A DNA stretch of 64,000 bases from Halalkalicoccus tibetensis (GCF_037996645.1 NZ_JBBMXV010000006.1:124001-188000), one strand, 5' to 3'; positions 9,696 through 19,340 are shown, counted from the stretch's first letter. Notes: generated from the sequence alone by a model not told the origin. Numbers and translations: made by a program.

Positions 9696-12686
9696 TCACG
9701 CGGCAGCCCCGCCATAGAAAGCTTCGGCCTGCGCCACGATTGGATCAACTAGTTCCTCATGCTTGTAGAGACTTAGACCATTACTTCTCAGTACACCCTT
9801 TACCTCCGTCTTGATTTCGGCCCTAATTTTCTCCCGACTCGTCCAATCAAGCTCGACACTGTCTTTCAGATTCTGCTTGAGCTCCCGAGCGATAGCTTTC
9901 AACGTCTCTTCGTCGATTTCCGTGTCGGTATTAGACGAAATAGCATCGTAGAACGCGAGTTCCTCATCGCTCAAATCGAGTTCATCTTGCCGATCATCCG
10001 TTTCTTGAATCTGTTCAGCATAATCCCTTAGCTCGTCTATCATCTGTTGAGTAGAAAGGAAACCCTCGTTATAATCATTGATCGTCTTCTGAAGCCCTTC
10101 CTCGAACGACTCGTACTTCGCCAAGTTACCCTTCTTCCTAGTGTTAATCTCGTTCTCAAGCAACTGTCGAAGCATCTTCACCTGCAGATTCTCAAACTCG
10201 ACTTTCTCCACGTCCTGGAGGAACTCATCACTGAGCACCGGCTTCTCTTTCTCCCACTTGTCGAAACCGGTCACCTCTATCATATCTTCGATGCCAACAC
10301 CCTCAGCTACTAACTCCTTCATCGCAGAATCCACGTCCTCCAACTCATCCGGATTCCCAGATTCCTCAATACTGTTTATCGCCCCGAGAACTGCTTCAAA
10401 GAAGGCGACATCCGCACGAATATCGCTTGCCGCAGAATGTGGCGTGACCAGCGCATGAGCTTTCTTCAACTCCTTCATTGAATCCCGGAATTGATCCTCG
10501 CGTTCCTCAGTAACCAATACCTCATTTTGCGCCTTGTAGAGCAACCGCTTTCGCTCTAATCGGTCAAGCTGTGGCCAGTCATCATAATCCACTGCTCCAA
10601 AGAAATTAGCTACCTTCTGATGCTTCTCCTTCATCACTTTCACAGCCTTCTCAATATCTAGCATCGCATCACTTCGAATATCTGAAGTGTACTTATCCAA
10701 GGCCTGCTTCAGCCGCTTACTGATACCGATATAGTCTACAATCAGTCCACCTGGCTTGTCTTTGTAAACACGATTAACCCTGCCGATTGCCTGAAGTAAA
10801 TTATGATTCTTCATCGGCTTATCTAGATAGAGTGTATGCAAATGGGGTGCATCAAAGCCAGTTAACCACTTATCGCAGACGACAGCGATTTTGAATAGAT
10901 CGTCTTCGTCTTTGAAACGGCGTTTCAACACCTCGTTTGAGATGGGGTCATCAATGAAATCCTCCGCGCCAGAGATCACCACGCGTGTCTCAGGAGCATT
11001 TGGGTTACTCCTGATTTTCTGGCTCAGGTTTACTGCGGCTTGGCGGCTAATTGCGACCACCATTCCCTTACCTTCTATTTCTCGATTGCTGAAGTGCTCA
11101 ACGACATCATCAGCAATCATCTCGGTTCGTTCTTCACTATTTTCGATAACGCGGCGAAGCTGAGTCCACTTCCGCTTCATCTCTTCCTTTAAGTTATCTG
11201 ACTTCGACTCCATCAACTCGTTAAACCGGTTCTCAATCTCTGGATTATTGATCTGGAGCTTAGCCAATCGACTCTCGTAGTAAATTGGAACAGTGGACTC
11301 ATCCTTCTCAGATTCCTTAATCGTGTACTGACTGATGTAGCCGCCGAACGTGTTCGTAGTGGATCGGTCCTCCTTTTCTATCGGGGTAGCAGTAAATCCG
11401 AGGTGAGAAGCGTTCGGTAGACCATCACGGACGTTTGTAGCTAAGCTCTTGTACTGTGTGCGGTGAGCCTCGTCAGCCACTACAATCACATTCTTGCGGT
11501 CGTTGACCTCCGGATATTGAATTTCATCATCCGTAGTCTGGAATTTTTGGATCGTCGCAAAGATAATACCGCCAGCTTCTCGATCCAGCCTGTCCCGAAG
11601 TTCAATCCGGTTGTCGCTGTCTGCCCACTCTGCCTCTAAACCGTGGCTTTTGAACTCCCTGTATAGTTGGTCGTCAAGATCGTTCCGGTCAGTTAAAAAG
11701 ACAAGCGTCGGGTTCTTCATCGAGTGTTCCTGGCGAATCTTCTTAGCGTAGAAAACCATCGATAGCGATTTCCCGGACCCCTGAGTATGCCAGACAAGCC
11801 CTATACGATCTTCATCCGGATTTGGGACGACTTCTCTACTGCTCTCAACAGCGTTGTTTACCGCGTAGAACTGGTGGTAGGCTGCAAGCTTCTTCCCGAG
11901 CTTTCCGTCTTCATCAGCGTATAGTATGAAATTCTGAATAAGATCTAACAGTCTTTCTTTATCGAAAGCGCCACGGATCAATACCTCTGAAGGTGGTAGC
12001 TCGTTGGTAGCGTCTTTCTCCTCGTCGATGTACCGCCAAGGTGAGAACCACTCCCAACCTGCACTGAGACATCCGAGCTGGGCATTGTTCATGTCCATGA
12101 TGCCGATAAGCTCGTTGTAGTGGAACAAGTCCGGAATATCGTTCACGTAACGATCTGTGACCTGCTTATACGCATTACTCATTGACGCCTGAGGATTCGT
12201 CGGGTCCTTCATCTCCAAGACGCCGATAGGAAGACCGTTGACGAACATGATGACGTCGGGCTTCCGCTGTGGACCCTCCGCAATTTGAATGATGACCTGA
12301 TTAGAGACGAGAAAATCATTCGTCTCCGGCTCATCAAAGTTGAAGACGTCGACGAAGTTCCCTCTAGGTTCCCCATCTACCTCATACTCAACTTGGATGC
12401 CGCTAACCAGCTTCTCGTGGAAATTCTTATTATTCTTGAGTAGAACAGGTGAATTGAAACCGAGAAGCTGAGAAATCGCATCCTCAATAGCTTCATCTGG
12501 CAGAGATGGGTTGAACTCGCAGAGCTTCTGTTCAAGACGGCCACGCAGCACCACATCAGAAAGTGAGGCGCGCTCTGGGTCGTCACTATTCGGCCCAAGC
12601 TCAGAACCAGGCTTGTAGTCATATCCGATGTCTTGGAAAACCTGTAGGGCCGGTTTCTCCGCCAACTCCATCTCATTCATAGACAT
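9696..12686 (-). CDS. hsdR: Type I restriction enzyme R subunit (HsdR)
   Basis: A 996-residue motor/nuclease subunit. The N-terminal endonuclease domain has PDVIMFVNGLPIGVLEMK (D144...E158-x-K160). The SF2 translocase follows, with Walker A QGSGKS at 302-307, a DEAH box (VVADEAHRTQ), TATP motif III and the QAIGRVNR motif VI. The C-terminal part is helical and binds the methylase core in this family. It needs HsdM and HsdS to cleave DNA that lacks the host methylation pattern, using ATP. The gene starts 13 bp after hsdS ends. Length and motif set look intact. Confidence 0.95.
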   Translation of the reverse strand: MSMNEMELAEKPALQVFQDIGYDYKPGSELGPNSDDPERASLSDVVLRGRLEQKLCEFNPSLPDEAIEDAISQLLGFNSPVLLKNNKNFHEKLVSGIQVEYEVDGEPRGNFVDVFNFDEPETNDFLVSNQVIIQIAEGPQRKPDVIMFVNGLPIGVLEMKDPTNPQASMSNAYKQVTDRYVNDIPDLFHYNELIGIMDMNNAQLGCLSAGWEWFSPWRYIDEEKDATNELPPSEVLIRGAFDKERLLDLIQNFILYADEDGKLGKKLAAYHQFYAVNNAVESSREVVPNPDEDRIGLVWHTQGSGKSLSMVFYAKKIRQEHSMKNPTLVFLTDRNDLDDQLYREFKSHGLEAEWADSDNRIELRDRLDREAGGIIFATIQKFQTTDDEIQYPEVNDRKNVIVVADEAHRTQYKSLATNVRDGLPNASHLGFTATPIEKEDRSTTNTFGGYISQYTIKESEKDESTVPIYYESRLAKLQINNPEIENRFNELMESKSDNLKEEMKRKWTQLRRVIENSEERTEMIADDVVEHFSNREIEGKGMVVAISRQAAVNLSQKIRSNPNAPETRVVISGAEDFIDDPISNEVLKRRFKDEDDLFKIAVVCDKWLTGFDAPHLHTLYLDKPMKNHNLLQAIGRVNRVYKDKPGGLIVDYIGISKRLKQALDKYTSDIRSDAMLDIEKAVKVMKEKHQKVANFFGAVDYDDWPQLDRLERKRLLYKAQNEVLVTEEREDQFRDSMKELKKAHALVTPHSAASDIRADVAFFEAVLGAINSIEESGNPDELEDVDSAMKELVAEGVGIEDMIEVTGFDKWEKEKPVLSDEFLQDVEKVEFENLQVKMLRQLLENEINTRKKGNLAKYESFEEGLQKTINDYNEGFLSTQQMIDELRDYAEQIQETDDRQDELDLSDEELAFYDAISSNTDTEIDEETLKAIARELKQNLKDSVELDWTSREKIRAEIKTEVKGVLRSNGLSLYKHEELVDPIVAQAEAFYGGAAA

Positions 12687-12699
12687 ATATTATATTACC

Positions 12700-13962
12700 T
12701 CAATTTCGATCCTCCATCTTGAAATTACTTATATTAGTATTTCTAGACATAAATTCTTCCAAGAGTAGGTTCCGAGATTTCTGTAGTCTATTAGACTCAT
12801 AAATGTTGTTTATTATTAAATCTATGTATGGGCGAATCTCCTCGCTGAATTCCTGAACTTTATTTATCGGCGGTACTGGAATCGTGTAATCGCACATATC
12901 ATCCCATCCTACTCTGGGCATACGGGTTCCTGTTGACACTCTATCACAATAATCAATAAACTGCGAGTTTGTTAGCTGGCAAAGTAGGAATTCTCGCCAA
13001 AATTCGCCCTCCCCAGGTTCAATGACTTGTATGTCAGTAGAACATACTCCATCGGTTGGTGCAACACCGACTTTGCAGAAGTAGGGTCTTAGGCGACCAA
13101 AGAGAATTTGACCTTCCTTGAATTCATATTTAGTGCTTTTACTTTCTTTAGCATATCCCCATTCATCTAGGCTAATTGAACCTTTCGACATATGTTTGAG
13201 GCTTAAATAAGGCATCAATTCAGGTTTTTCAGTTGGGTCTACTCTTTCAATAATTTTATTCATGAAATCTCCTAATTTCCCAGACTCCCATTCTTTTGGA
13301 AGTTGTGATTCATCAATATCATCCTGACCCGTATTTGGATTGAACTTATCAAAGTTGTGATTGAATCTCGTCTGGATAATATTCTGTGAAATTTTATTTA
13401 TTTTCCTGTTTATCTGTATTTTTTCATCAAAATCTTTTAACGAATCTCCGATCTTTTTCTGAGTCTCCAAGCTCGGTAACTCAGGTAGTTTAAAAGATCG
13501 GAGATCTTCCAGATTAAGATGGTCAACCGTAGATCCAGTGCTTAAAGAATGAAGCCTATTTTGTATATTATCGCTCAATAATAGATATCGAAGATATTGT
13601 TCGTCGACCTCTTTAGAATCAGCTCTTATTAGAACAGTCCGTTGTCCTAAACATACTTTCTTTCCGTTTGGTACCAATCCGACGCGTCCGACTGGAGCTT
13701 CTCTTGTAAGAATAATGTCGCCAGGTTTTGGCGTTAGCCTATTGGTCCAATCTTGGTAAATATCCTCTTCAACACGTGCTATATTCTGAAAATCAATACG
13801 CCCATCCTCCAAATCTGAAGTTTTGATAAGCGGGTAACCTTCCTCACTTTCAGGGGCAGACTTGTGTTCAGAGTCAACGATATGAGTAGCTACTTTTCTT
13901 AGCTCTAAATGAAGAGTTGAATCTTCATCCGCTTCATCTAAAGCCTGAGATTCTGAATTCAA
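12700..13962 (-). CDS. hsdS: Type I restriction specificity subunit (HsdS)
   Basis: A 420-residue subunit with two target-recognition domains (about residues 20-180 and 225-400). Each is followed by a conserved helical spacer (LPSLETQKKIGDSLKDFDEKI and PPINKVQEFSEEIRPYIDLI). It reads the bipartite DNA target for both methylation and restriction. The start is a TTG whose last two bases form the hsdM stop (TTGA overlap), which suggests translational coupling. Base composition is AT-richer than in hsdR, as often seen in swapped specificity genes. Confidence 0.92.
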   Translation of the reverse strand: MNSESQALDEADEDSTLHLELRKVATHIVDSEHKSAPESEEGYPLIKTSDLEDGRIDFQNIARVEEDIYQDWTNRLTPKPGDIILTREAPVGRVGLVPNGKKVCLGQRTVLIRADSKEVDEQYLRYLLLSDNIQNRLHSLSTGSTVDHLNLEDLRSFKLPELPSLETQKKIGDSLKDFDEKIQINRKINKISQNIIQTRFNHNFDKFNPNTGQDDIDESQLPKEWESGKLGDFMNKIIERVDPTEKPELMPYLSLKHMSKGSISLDEWGYAKESKSTKYEFKEGQILFGRLRPYFCKVGVAPTDGVCSTDIQVIEPGEGEFWREFLLCQLTNSQFIDYCDRVSTGTRMPRVGWDDMCDYTIPVPPINKVQEFSEEIRPYIDLIINNIYESNRLQKSRNLLLEEFMSRNTNISNFKMEDRN

Positions 13963-15536
13963 AATCCCACCTCTCGTAGTGTGTCATCAATTTTTTCTTG
14001 TAATCTGCTAGAATCAGCAAATTTTTTGCGTAATTCAGCAGATAATGTTTCCATTTGCTTTTCGAACTCTTCACTATTATCCTCAGATTTCGTCCCTACA
14101 TACCTCCCAGGAGTGACAATGTATCGGTTAGTGGAGATCTCGTCAATATCTACCACTTTACAAAAACCAGCCACATCTTCATATTCGTCAACCCCATCCT
14201 TCCCGTGGTAGGATTTTACAGCTTTGGAAATTTTTTGGATATGGTCGTCACTAAGCTTATTCTGGGTTCTACCTACGGTTTCATAGAGATTTGTCGCGTC
14301 AATAAAAAGAACCTTTTTTCCTCGATCCCGATGTTGGTCGTTTTCTTTCCCCTTACTGAGAATAAAGATACATGCAGGAATGCTGGTTGTATAGAATAAT
14401 TCTTTCGGGAGAGCAATTACGGCATCAAGCAGATCGTCTTCAATAATCCCTTCTCGAATCTTTCCTTCGCTGTTCTGGGCGGACATAGCTCCGTTTGCCA
14501 TGACTGTAGCTGCCATCCCGGTGTTGTTGAGATGGTGTATCATATGCTGGATGAAAGCATAGTTGGCGTTATTGGATGGCGGCATTCCATATTTAAAGCG
14601 AGGATCATCATCTGCGACTGAATCTCTACCCCACTCGCTCATATTGAATGGAGGATTTGTGATGACGTAGTCCGCTTCGAGACCTTTGTGCTGGTCGTTG
14701 AGAATGCTGTCTCCCTGTTTGATATTCCCATCTAGGCCTCGAAGATAAAGGTTCATCTTGGAGATCTGGAGAGTGCTTTCCTTCACTTCTTGGCCATAAA
14801 TGGAGATTTTGTCAGTATCGCCGCCGTGGCTCTCGATGAATTTCTGACTCTGGACGAACATTCCTCCGGAACCGCTGAAAGGGTCGAATATCCGGCCCTC
14901 ATACGGTTCTAAGATTTCGACCATTAGCTCAACGACGCTTTTCGGTGTGTAGAATTCTCCCCCTTTTTGGCCGCCTTCCATCGCGAACTGCTTGATGAAA
15001 TATTCGTAGATGCGACCGAAGATGTCCTCGTCTTGATCGCCATTCTCTGCTTCCATATTGACGTCTGCGAAGAGATTGATCAGACCTTCTAGTGCATTAG
15101 AAGAGTTGCTGGAAAGCGAAGAACGGGAGTAGCCTTTCGGTAAAATTCCTTTGAGACGCGGATTTTCGTCTTCAATTGACCGCATTGCGTCATCAATCTT
15201 TTTCCCGATCTGTGGGTCTGTGGCGTTATCGACGAAGTATTGCCAGCGGGTTCCCTCTGGTAGATAGAATACGTTTTCTCGTTTGTATTCGTCCTCGTCC
15301 GTTAGTATGTATTTGCGTTCTTTCTCGTCTTCAGTGTAGTAGTGGGAATCCTCGTCGTGTGTCTTCTCTTCAAGTTCCTGTCTGCGGGCTTCGAAGGAGT
15401 CGGACATACTCTTGAGGAACAGTAGGCCGAGTGCGAAGTCCTTGTATTCGGAGGGATCGACTGGTCCTCGAAGCTTTTCGGCGGTTTGCCAGAGTTTCTT
15501 TTCAAGTTCCCCATTAGAATTTTCCGCAATAGCCAT
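13959..15536 (-). CDS. hsdM: Type I DNA adenine methylase subunit (HsdM)
   Basis: A 525-residue N6-adenine methyltransferase. The N-terminal helical HsdM_N domain opens with LEKKLWQTAEKLRG. The SAM-binding motif I is DPFSGSGG at 218-225 and the catalytic motif IV is NPPF at 294-297. A C-terminal helical tail follows. I use the ATG at 15536, since the 16 upstream codons are not family-like. It is first in the hsdM-hsdS-hsdR operon. With HsdS it methylates host DNA; with HsdR added it forms the restriction complex. Confidence 0.95.
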   Translation of the reverse strand: MAIAENSNGELEKKLWQTAEKLRGPVDPSEYKDFALGLLFLKSMSDSFEARRQELEEKTHDEDSHYYTEDEKERKYILTDEDEYKRENVFYLPEGTRWQYFVDNATDPQIGKKIDDAMRSIEDENPRLKGILPKGYSRSSLSSNSSNALEGLINLFADVNMEAENGDQDEDIFGRIYEYFIKQFAMEGGQKGGEFYTPKSVVELMVEILEPYEGRIFDPFSGSGGMFVQSQKFIESHGGDTDKISIYGQEVKESTLQISKMNLYLRGLDGNIKQGDSILNDQHKGLEADYVITNPPFNMSEWGRDSVADDDPRFKYGMPPSNNANYAFIQHMIHHLNNTGMAATVMANGAMSAQNSEGKIREGIIEDDLLDAVIALPKELFYTTSIPACIFILSKGKENDQHRDRGKKVLFIDATNLYETVGRTQNKLSDDHIQKISKAVKSYHGKDGVDEYEDVAGFCKVVDIDEISTNRYIVTPGRYVGTKSEDNSEEFEKQMETLSAELRKKFADSSRLQEKIDDTLREVGF

Positions 15537-15907
15537 AGGTAGAATGTCAATCAGACTCTGATAAGAGTTGTGGTCTATTAGCAACCTTTTAACTCCGCGC
15601 TACAAATTTGGAATATGCCTGTTTGATAGATGGTATAGGCTGGTCTCATCGTAGGACCCTGAAAATTCGTGTCTACGAACTCACCGAGATGGCCCTCTAA
15701 CTTGGACACAAGAGTCTCCAAGCCATTTTTCGTCCAAGCGATCTACTTTACATCGTACTGGTATTATCATTCAATGTTCAGGCTGCTACTAACACGTCAT
15801 CTGTGGCTGGCGAATATAAGTTCTCGTTCTCTTCTTGGAAACTCGTGGGGGCCATTACAAGATTTAACTGAGGGTATTAATACAATCTGAGACAGAGAGA
15901 CTGTAAG

Positions 15908-16450
15908 ATGGTAGAGGTCGTCAATGTTGTCGCTTCGGGATCTCTGGGTGTAGAACTGGACCTTGAAGCTATTGCTGGCGACTTAGACAGCATCGTGGAC
16001 TATGATCCGGACAAATACCCTGGGGCGTATTTTCGGTTCGGGGACTCCGCTCCACTAATCACTCTCTATCGTACTGGTAAATACATCATTACTGGCGCGA
16101 GTTCAGAGAAGGAGGCTCGCACCGTCCGTGAGGAATTCCTGAACATCCTTAGTGGTCGCAAGATTCTGCCGTCAGCTGAGGATGACTGGTTCCAATTGCA
16201 GAACTATGTGTGTATGTCCGAGGTTGGTGAGAATCTCAATCTGTCTGCTCTTGCAATCGGGTTGGGTTTAGAAGTTACAGAATACGAACCAGAGCAATTC
16301 CCAGGGTTAGTATATCGACCGGCTGAGCACGACTGTGTATTACTTGTATTCGGTTCAGGAAAGGTCATTATAACAGGGGCCACAAGTATCCAAGATACGG
16401 AAGAAGCATTTAATACATTTCAAAAACGTATAGTGGATCTATTTCCGTAG
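15908..16450 (+). CDS. tbp: Divergent TATA-box-binding protein paralogue
   Basis: A 180-residue TBP with the usual two direct repeats. The C-terminal repeat is canonical (YEPEQFPGLVYR, LLVFGSGKVIITG). The N-terminal repeat is diverged: the two DNA-kinking phenylalanines of TBP correspond to Y37 (KYPGAYFR) and Y54 (ITLYRTGK), while F131 and F148 are kept in the second repeat. It lacks the short acidic N-terminal extension of the housekeeping haloarchaeal TBP. Extra TBPs are common in haloarchaea and may direct subsets of promoters. Placement between an RM operon and an integration scar suggests it came with the island. It is divergent from hsdM. Confidence 0.92.
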   Translation: MVEVVNVVASGSLGVELDLEAIAGDLDSIVDYDPDKYPGAYFRFGDSAPLITLYRTGKYIITGASSEKEARTVREEFLNILSGRKILPSAEDDWFQLQNYVCMSEVGENLNLSALAIGLGLEVTEYEPEQFPGLVYRPAEHDCVLLVFGSGKVIITGATSIQDTEEAFNTFQKRIVDLFP

Positions 16451-16577
16451 GTCATCTAATTCAATTGTGTCTACTAATTATACGCTGTCGTCCGATTTTA
16501 TCTCCTTGGTGACAATCAAATCTCGATTTTGATAGTCCTAGACAATACCTAAGTACTTCATCAACGCTCGCACTAAT

Positions 16578-17624
16578 ATGAACGAAATTGAGTCCCTCGA
16601 AGAGGCGATCAGCCTTCTGGAAGACCAGTATAGCGAAGAGCAGGTCGTTGTTGAGCCCACACTGAGGGCGAAGCAGGCCGTCTATCCTGATATTGCTGTA
16701 TTCCAAGATTCCAATCACACAAAACCATTTCTGCTCGTAGAATGGAGTAGTCTCCGTACAAGCCACCGGGCAGAACAAGATCTGAGTGATATCTCAGAGG
16801 CTGTTGCAGGAACCGAGGCACCATATGGTGCTCTTCTCTCTCCTGGAGTTCAATTCATTTTCTCCGGAACTAGTCCTGGCTACCAATCCTACGCTCATTT
16901 TCCAGATATCGATAAAAAGGAACCAGCTGATAAACGAGCTGTTCAATCCTCAGCAGAGCTTGACTTCTTGATTGACCGCTGTCTGGGAGCACAGGAAGCG
17001 GTTCGTCCCAATCACGCGCGGAACGATCAAGCTGCTGACGAATTTCTAGAGTCACTACATCTGTTACTTGAACTTCGGAATACAGACGGAGCGAGTCCAA
17101 AAGGGATTGAGCAATCTACGATTTCCACTCTCTACTCCCAGATTGATGATCGATACCAATGGTACCAGCGTGGTGAGGAACTTGATAATCAATTTCTGAT
17201 TGCTGCCGCAGGAATATTTAATGGATTCTCACTGGACGAAACAGACAACGACATTCTGATGTCTCTCTTTGAAATTTCTGATGATGATCGTCGTGGCGGA
17301 GAATACGCTACTCCACTAGAGGTCGCCAGACAGATGGTTCGGCTATCTGGGCCGAGTTCGGACGACCTCGTCCTCGATCCAGCAGCGGGGCGGGGGACGG
17401 TTCTTTCATTGGTTGCTAAAGAGGGTGCTAGTGGAGTTGGCGTAGAAATTAATCCTGCTATATTGCGTATTGCGACGTTCTACGTCGACCTTCTCAAGCA
17501 CGATATTGAATTCACAGTAGGTAATTTCTTCAAGATGAGGAAAGACCTCAGGTCCTTTGGAGATCTACTTTTAATATCTGCTCGCTTTTCCACTTTAGTT
17601 TCTTGGAGTCGAACCTTCCCGTGA
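16578..17624 (+). pseudogene. N6-adenine methylase with HsdR_N-like domain, 3'-truncated
   Basis: Codons 1-130 contain a type I R N-terminal-like segment (EPTLRAKQAVYPDIAVFQD, then FLLVEW). Codons 190-330 start an N6-adenine methylase: GGEYATPLEVARQMV, and motif I LDPAAGRGT at 266-274, followed by GVEINP. Motif IV (NPPY/F) and everything beyond are missing. The last ~20 residues run into unrelated DNA and end at a chance stop. Intact relatives of this methylase class are several hundred residues longer. The break lies near 17,545-17,570, next to a truncated integrase, so the cut probably dates from an integration or deletion event. Confidence 0.75.
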
Positions 17625-17699
17625 TAGTGGCTATAACAGCTCTCCAGGGTGGCAATACAAGACTGATAACAAAAATGGGATCCGATTGAAAGATTTTTA

Positions 17700-18488
17700 G
17701 TATGAATAGCCTTCTAATCAGATCCTGCAAGCTAACTATCCAATTCTCTGTATTCTTCGAACTCTCTTCTTTTGGGATCCGCAGTACCTGATTACCTATA
17801 TCAATCCACTGAGTACGCGCCCGTCTAACCTCAATCGGACGAAGGCCAGTATCCAAACTTACAGCTACCAGTGACGGTATCTTCCATCCGTTCGCACGAT
17901 CCCAATCAGCAGGCGTTACATCCCTCTTTGGCTTTCCGTACCGCTGGGAGAGATATGTCCGCCACTGATCTCGCTCATCCGGACTCAAATCACTATAACT
18001 CGGAATCGACCCATACTCAAGTGCAGCCTCTCGGAGTTTGCTCCGCTCTTTTTCCGTGAAGTAATCTCGTGGCTGGCTCGCACTATCTGTCGTCGAAAAT
18101 GTTAGATGGGGCTTCCAAGAATCAAGCCCATGCTCATGTTCGCGCCACTTGAATAGCATTTCACCGCCTTCTGATGATTAGATTTGTCCACGTTGCTTGT
18201 GTCTCGATAGGCAAGATATTCCATATAGGCATCCGCATGGTCGTGAGTGATGTCTGCAGTATAGTGCCCTTCTTCAGTCCAGACCCAGCGATAGAACATA
18301 TCCATTCGATTCCCTCGTGACTTGACGGTCTCAAACGCATATCCATTAGCTTGGTCTGGGTCTTTTCCAAACGTTAGCAGCCATTTCAAACAGTTAGCAC
18401 GTTGAGATTGGTAGTCAATAAGCTGCCGTTCATTTAGATAGTCCTCCGAAAGTCCAGTAGCTATCGTGACCCCGTCCAGTATACTCAT
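17700..18488 (-). pseudogene. Tyrosine recombinase (phage integrase), frameshifted and truncated
   Basis: The N-terminal core-binding domain reads from the ATG at 18488 (YLNERQLIDYQSQRANCLKW ... NHQKAVK) and then shifts frame near 18,155. Continuing one frame over gives MLFKWREHEHGLDSWKP and the start of the catalytic domain (DTGLRPIEVRRARTQWIDI, containing the first catalytic Arg). A single missing base (AAATG instead of AAAATG) explains the shift. Homology ends after NWIVSLQ near 17,730; the remaining H-R-H-Y residues are absent. The gene lies next to the tRNA-Glu fragment on the same strand, the usual integrase-att arrangement. It cannot encode an active enzyme. Confidence 0.85.
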
Positions 18489-18796
18489 CCGAGATCACCT
18501 GCAGATTCAGGTGGTCTGCACGTAGTGTCTGTAGATGTAGTAATAGTCGGAAACCAAGTCGAAACAACTCGAGAGAATTCAGCTATTTCGGGTTGAATTT
18601 CCTGCGGGCTTAGCGCTGTTGTAGTCTGTTGTTTGAGCCCGTCAGTGATGGATAGGGAGTCGTAATTTAATCCGGCGAATCGGTATGCCGGGCAACATGA
18701 GGAAAACGCATGACTGCGTGGCGATACACTGGTTTGAGTTTCGTGTTTGCCCTGTGGTGGCATTGTTGTTTCTCCGTTACCACAGCTCGTAATCAC
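18485..18796 (-). CDS. Small ORF overlapping the integrase start
   Basis: A reading frame of 103 codons (92 from an internal ATG at 18763) whose TGA overlaps the ATG of the integrase pseudogene (ATGA). It lies between the tRNA-Glu fragment and the integrase. The product is rich in Ser/Thr/Pro and shows no motif. The coupling suggests an integrase-linked small gene, but composition alone is not convincing. Confidence 0.35.
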   Translation of the reverse strand: MITSCGNGETTMPPQGKHETQTSVSPRSHAFSSCCPAYRFAGLNYDSLSITDGLKQQTTTALSPQEIQPEIAEFSRVVSTWFPTITTSTDTTCRPPESAGDLG

Positions 18797-18816
18797 AAGA
18801 GCGCGGAAGAATGGGA

Positions 18817-18862
18817 TGCTCCGTCAGGGATTCGAACCCTGGTCATTGCCGTGAGAGGGCAA
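18817..18862 (-). tRNA. tRNA-Glu(CTC) 3' half, probable attachment site
   Basis: On the minus strand the segment gives a 5-bp anticodon stem (TTGCC/GGCAA) with loop CTCTCAC (anticodon CTC, Glu), a T-arm CAGGG-TTCGAAT-CCCTG and the 3' acceptor strand ACGGAGCA ending at 18817. The D-arm and 5' acceptor strand are absent: upstream sequence diverges from any tRNA just before the anticodon stem. A 3' tRNA half beside a tyrosine integrase is the classic residue (attL/attR) of an integrated element. The intact tRNA-Glu should lie outside this window. Confidence 0.85.
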
Positions 18863-18915
18863 TAAAACTCAGACATGGCATTAATGTTCTATCTGTATGT
18901 TTGGTCCACACTCTG

Positions 18916-19137
18916 TTATTGACCTTCCTTTAACCTCTCTGGATCATCTATAAGCTGATATAATCCACTCTTGTGGATTTTTTCAACATGACCTGCAGCA
19001 ACAAGGACGTTAAGACGATTATGAATAGTTTGGTTTGATAGGTTTGTCCAATCTGTAAGTGCAGCGGGTGTGCAACGGCCTTTTCGAAGCTCTCTCAAAA
19101 TTTCTCTATCACTCTGCTGAAGGTCCTCTGAATTCAT
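18916..19137 (-). CDS. Small winged-helix protein
   Basis: A 73-residue MarR/phage-repressor-like winged helix: a helix with DREILRELRKG, then TPAALTDWTNLSNQTIHNRLNVL as turn and recognition helix, then a VEKIHKSGLYQL wing. Short stand-alone proteins of this kind are frequent in haloarchaeal proviruses and integrative elements, where they likely act as repressors. It lies on the far side of the tRNA-Glu half from the integrase. Target genes are not known. Confidence 0.75.
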   Translation of the reverse strand: MNSEDLQQSDREILRELRKGRCTPAALTDWTNLSNQTIHNRLNVLVAAGHVEKIHKSGLYQLIDDPERLKEGQ

Positions 19138-19266
19138 TTCTAGTGCTCATACTCATGGCCTTCTGCATAGTGATAACGGATCTATGTTTGACATCTACCA
19201 CTGGCCCATACTGATAGGATTGGCTAATAGTAAATACTAAGGAGTTGCTTACTCTTGTCTAAGTAG

Positions 19267-19340
19267 GAAGCGCGGTATCGTCAATTGAGAGAATTGGCCC
19301 GGTGTAGGAGCACCGGACCGCGCTTCTGGAGGTCCCAGAA
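19267..19340 (+). promoter_or_regulatory. Three-way-junction leader with a hairpin hiding the ribosome-binding site
   Basis: A perfect 10-bp stem P1 (GAAGCGCGGT 19267-19276 with ACCGCGCTTC 19317-19326) encloses two perfect hairpins: P2 CAATT-GAGAG-AATTG (19282-19296) and P3 CCGGTG-TAGGAG-CACCGG (19299-19316). A fourth hairpin, TTCTGG-AGGTC-CCAGAA (19324-19340), follows; it contains the GGAGG ribosome-binding site (19328-19332) and uses the same TTC bases as the end of P1. P1 and the last hairpin are therefore mutually exclusive. ATG of the next gene is at 19344. This has the layout of a cis-regulatory RNA, but a DNA-level role (protein-binding inverted repeats, origin or transposon end) is also possible. 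Confidence 0.6.

Noticed and set aside
15560-15907. Extra gene between hsdM and the TBP gene
   Set aside because: The 73-codon plus-strand frame has no motif and the space serves two divergent promoters.
18817-18862. A complete functional tRNA-Glu gene
   Set aside because: Only the anticodon arm, T-arm and 3' acceptor strand are present; no D-arm or 5' acceptor strand can be formed from the upstream bases.
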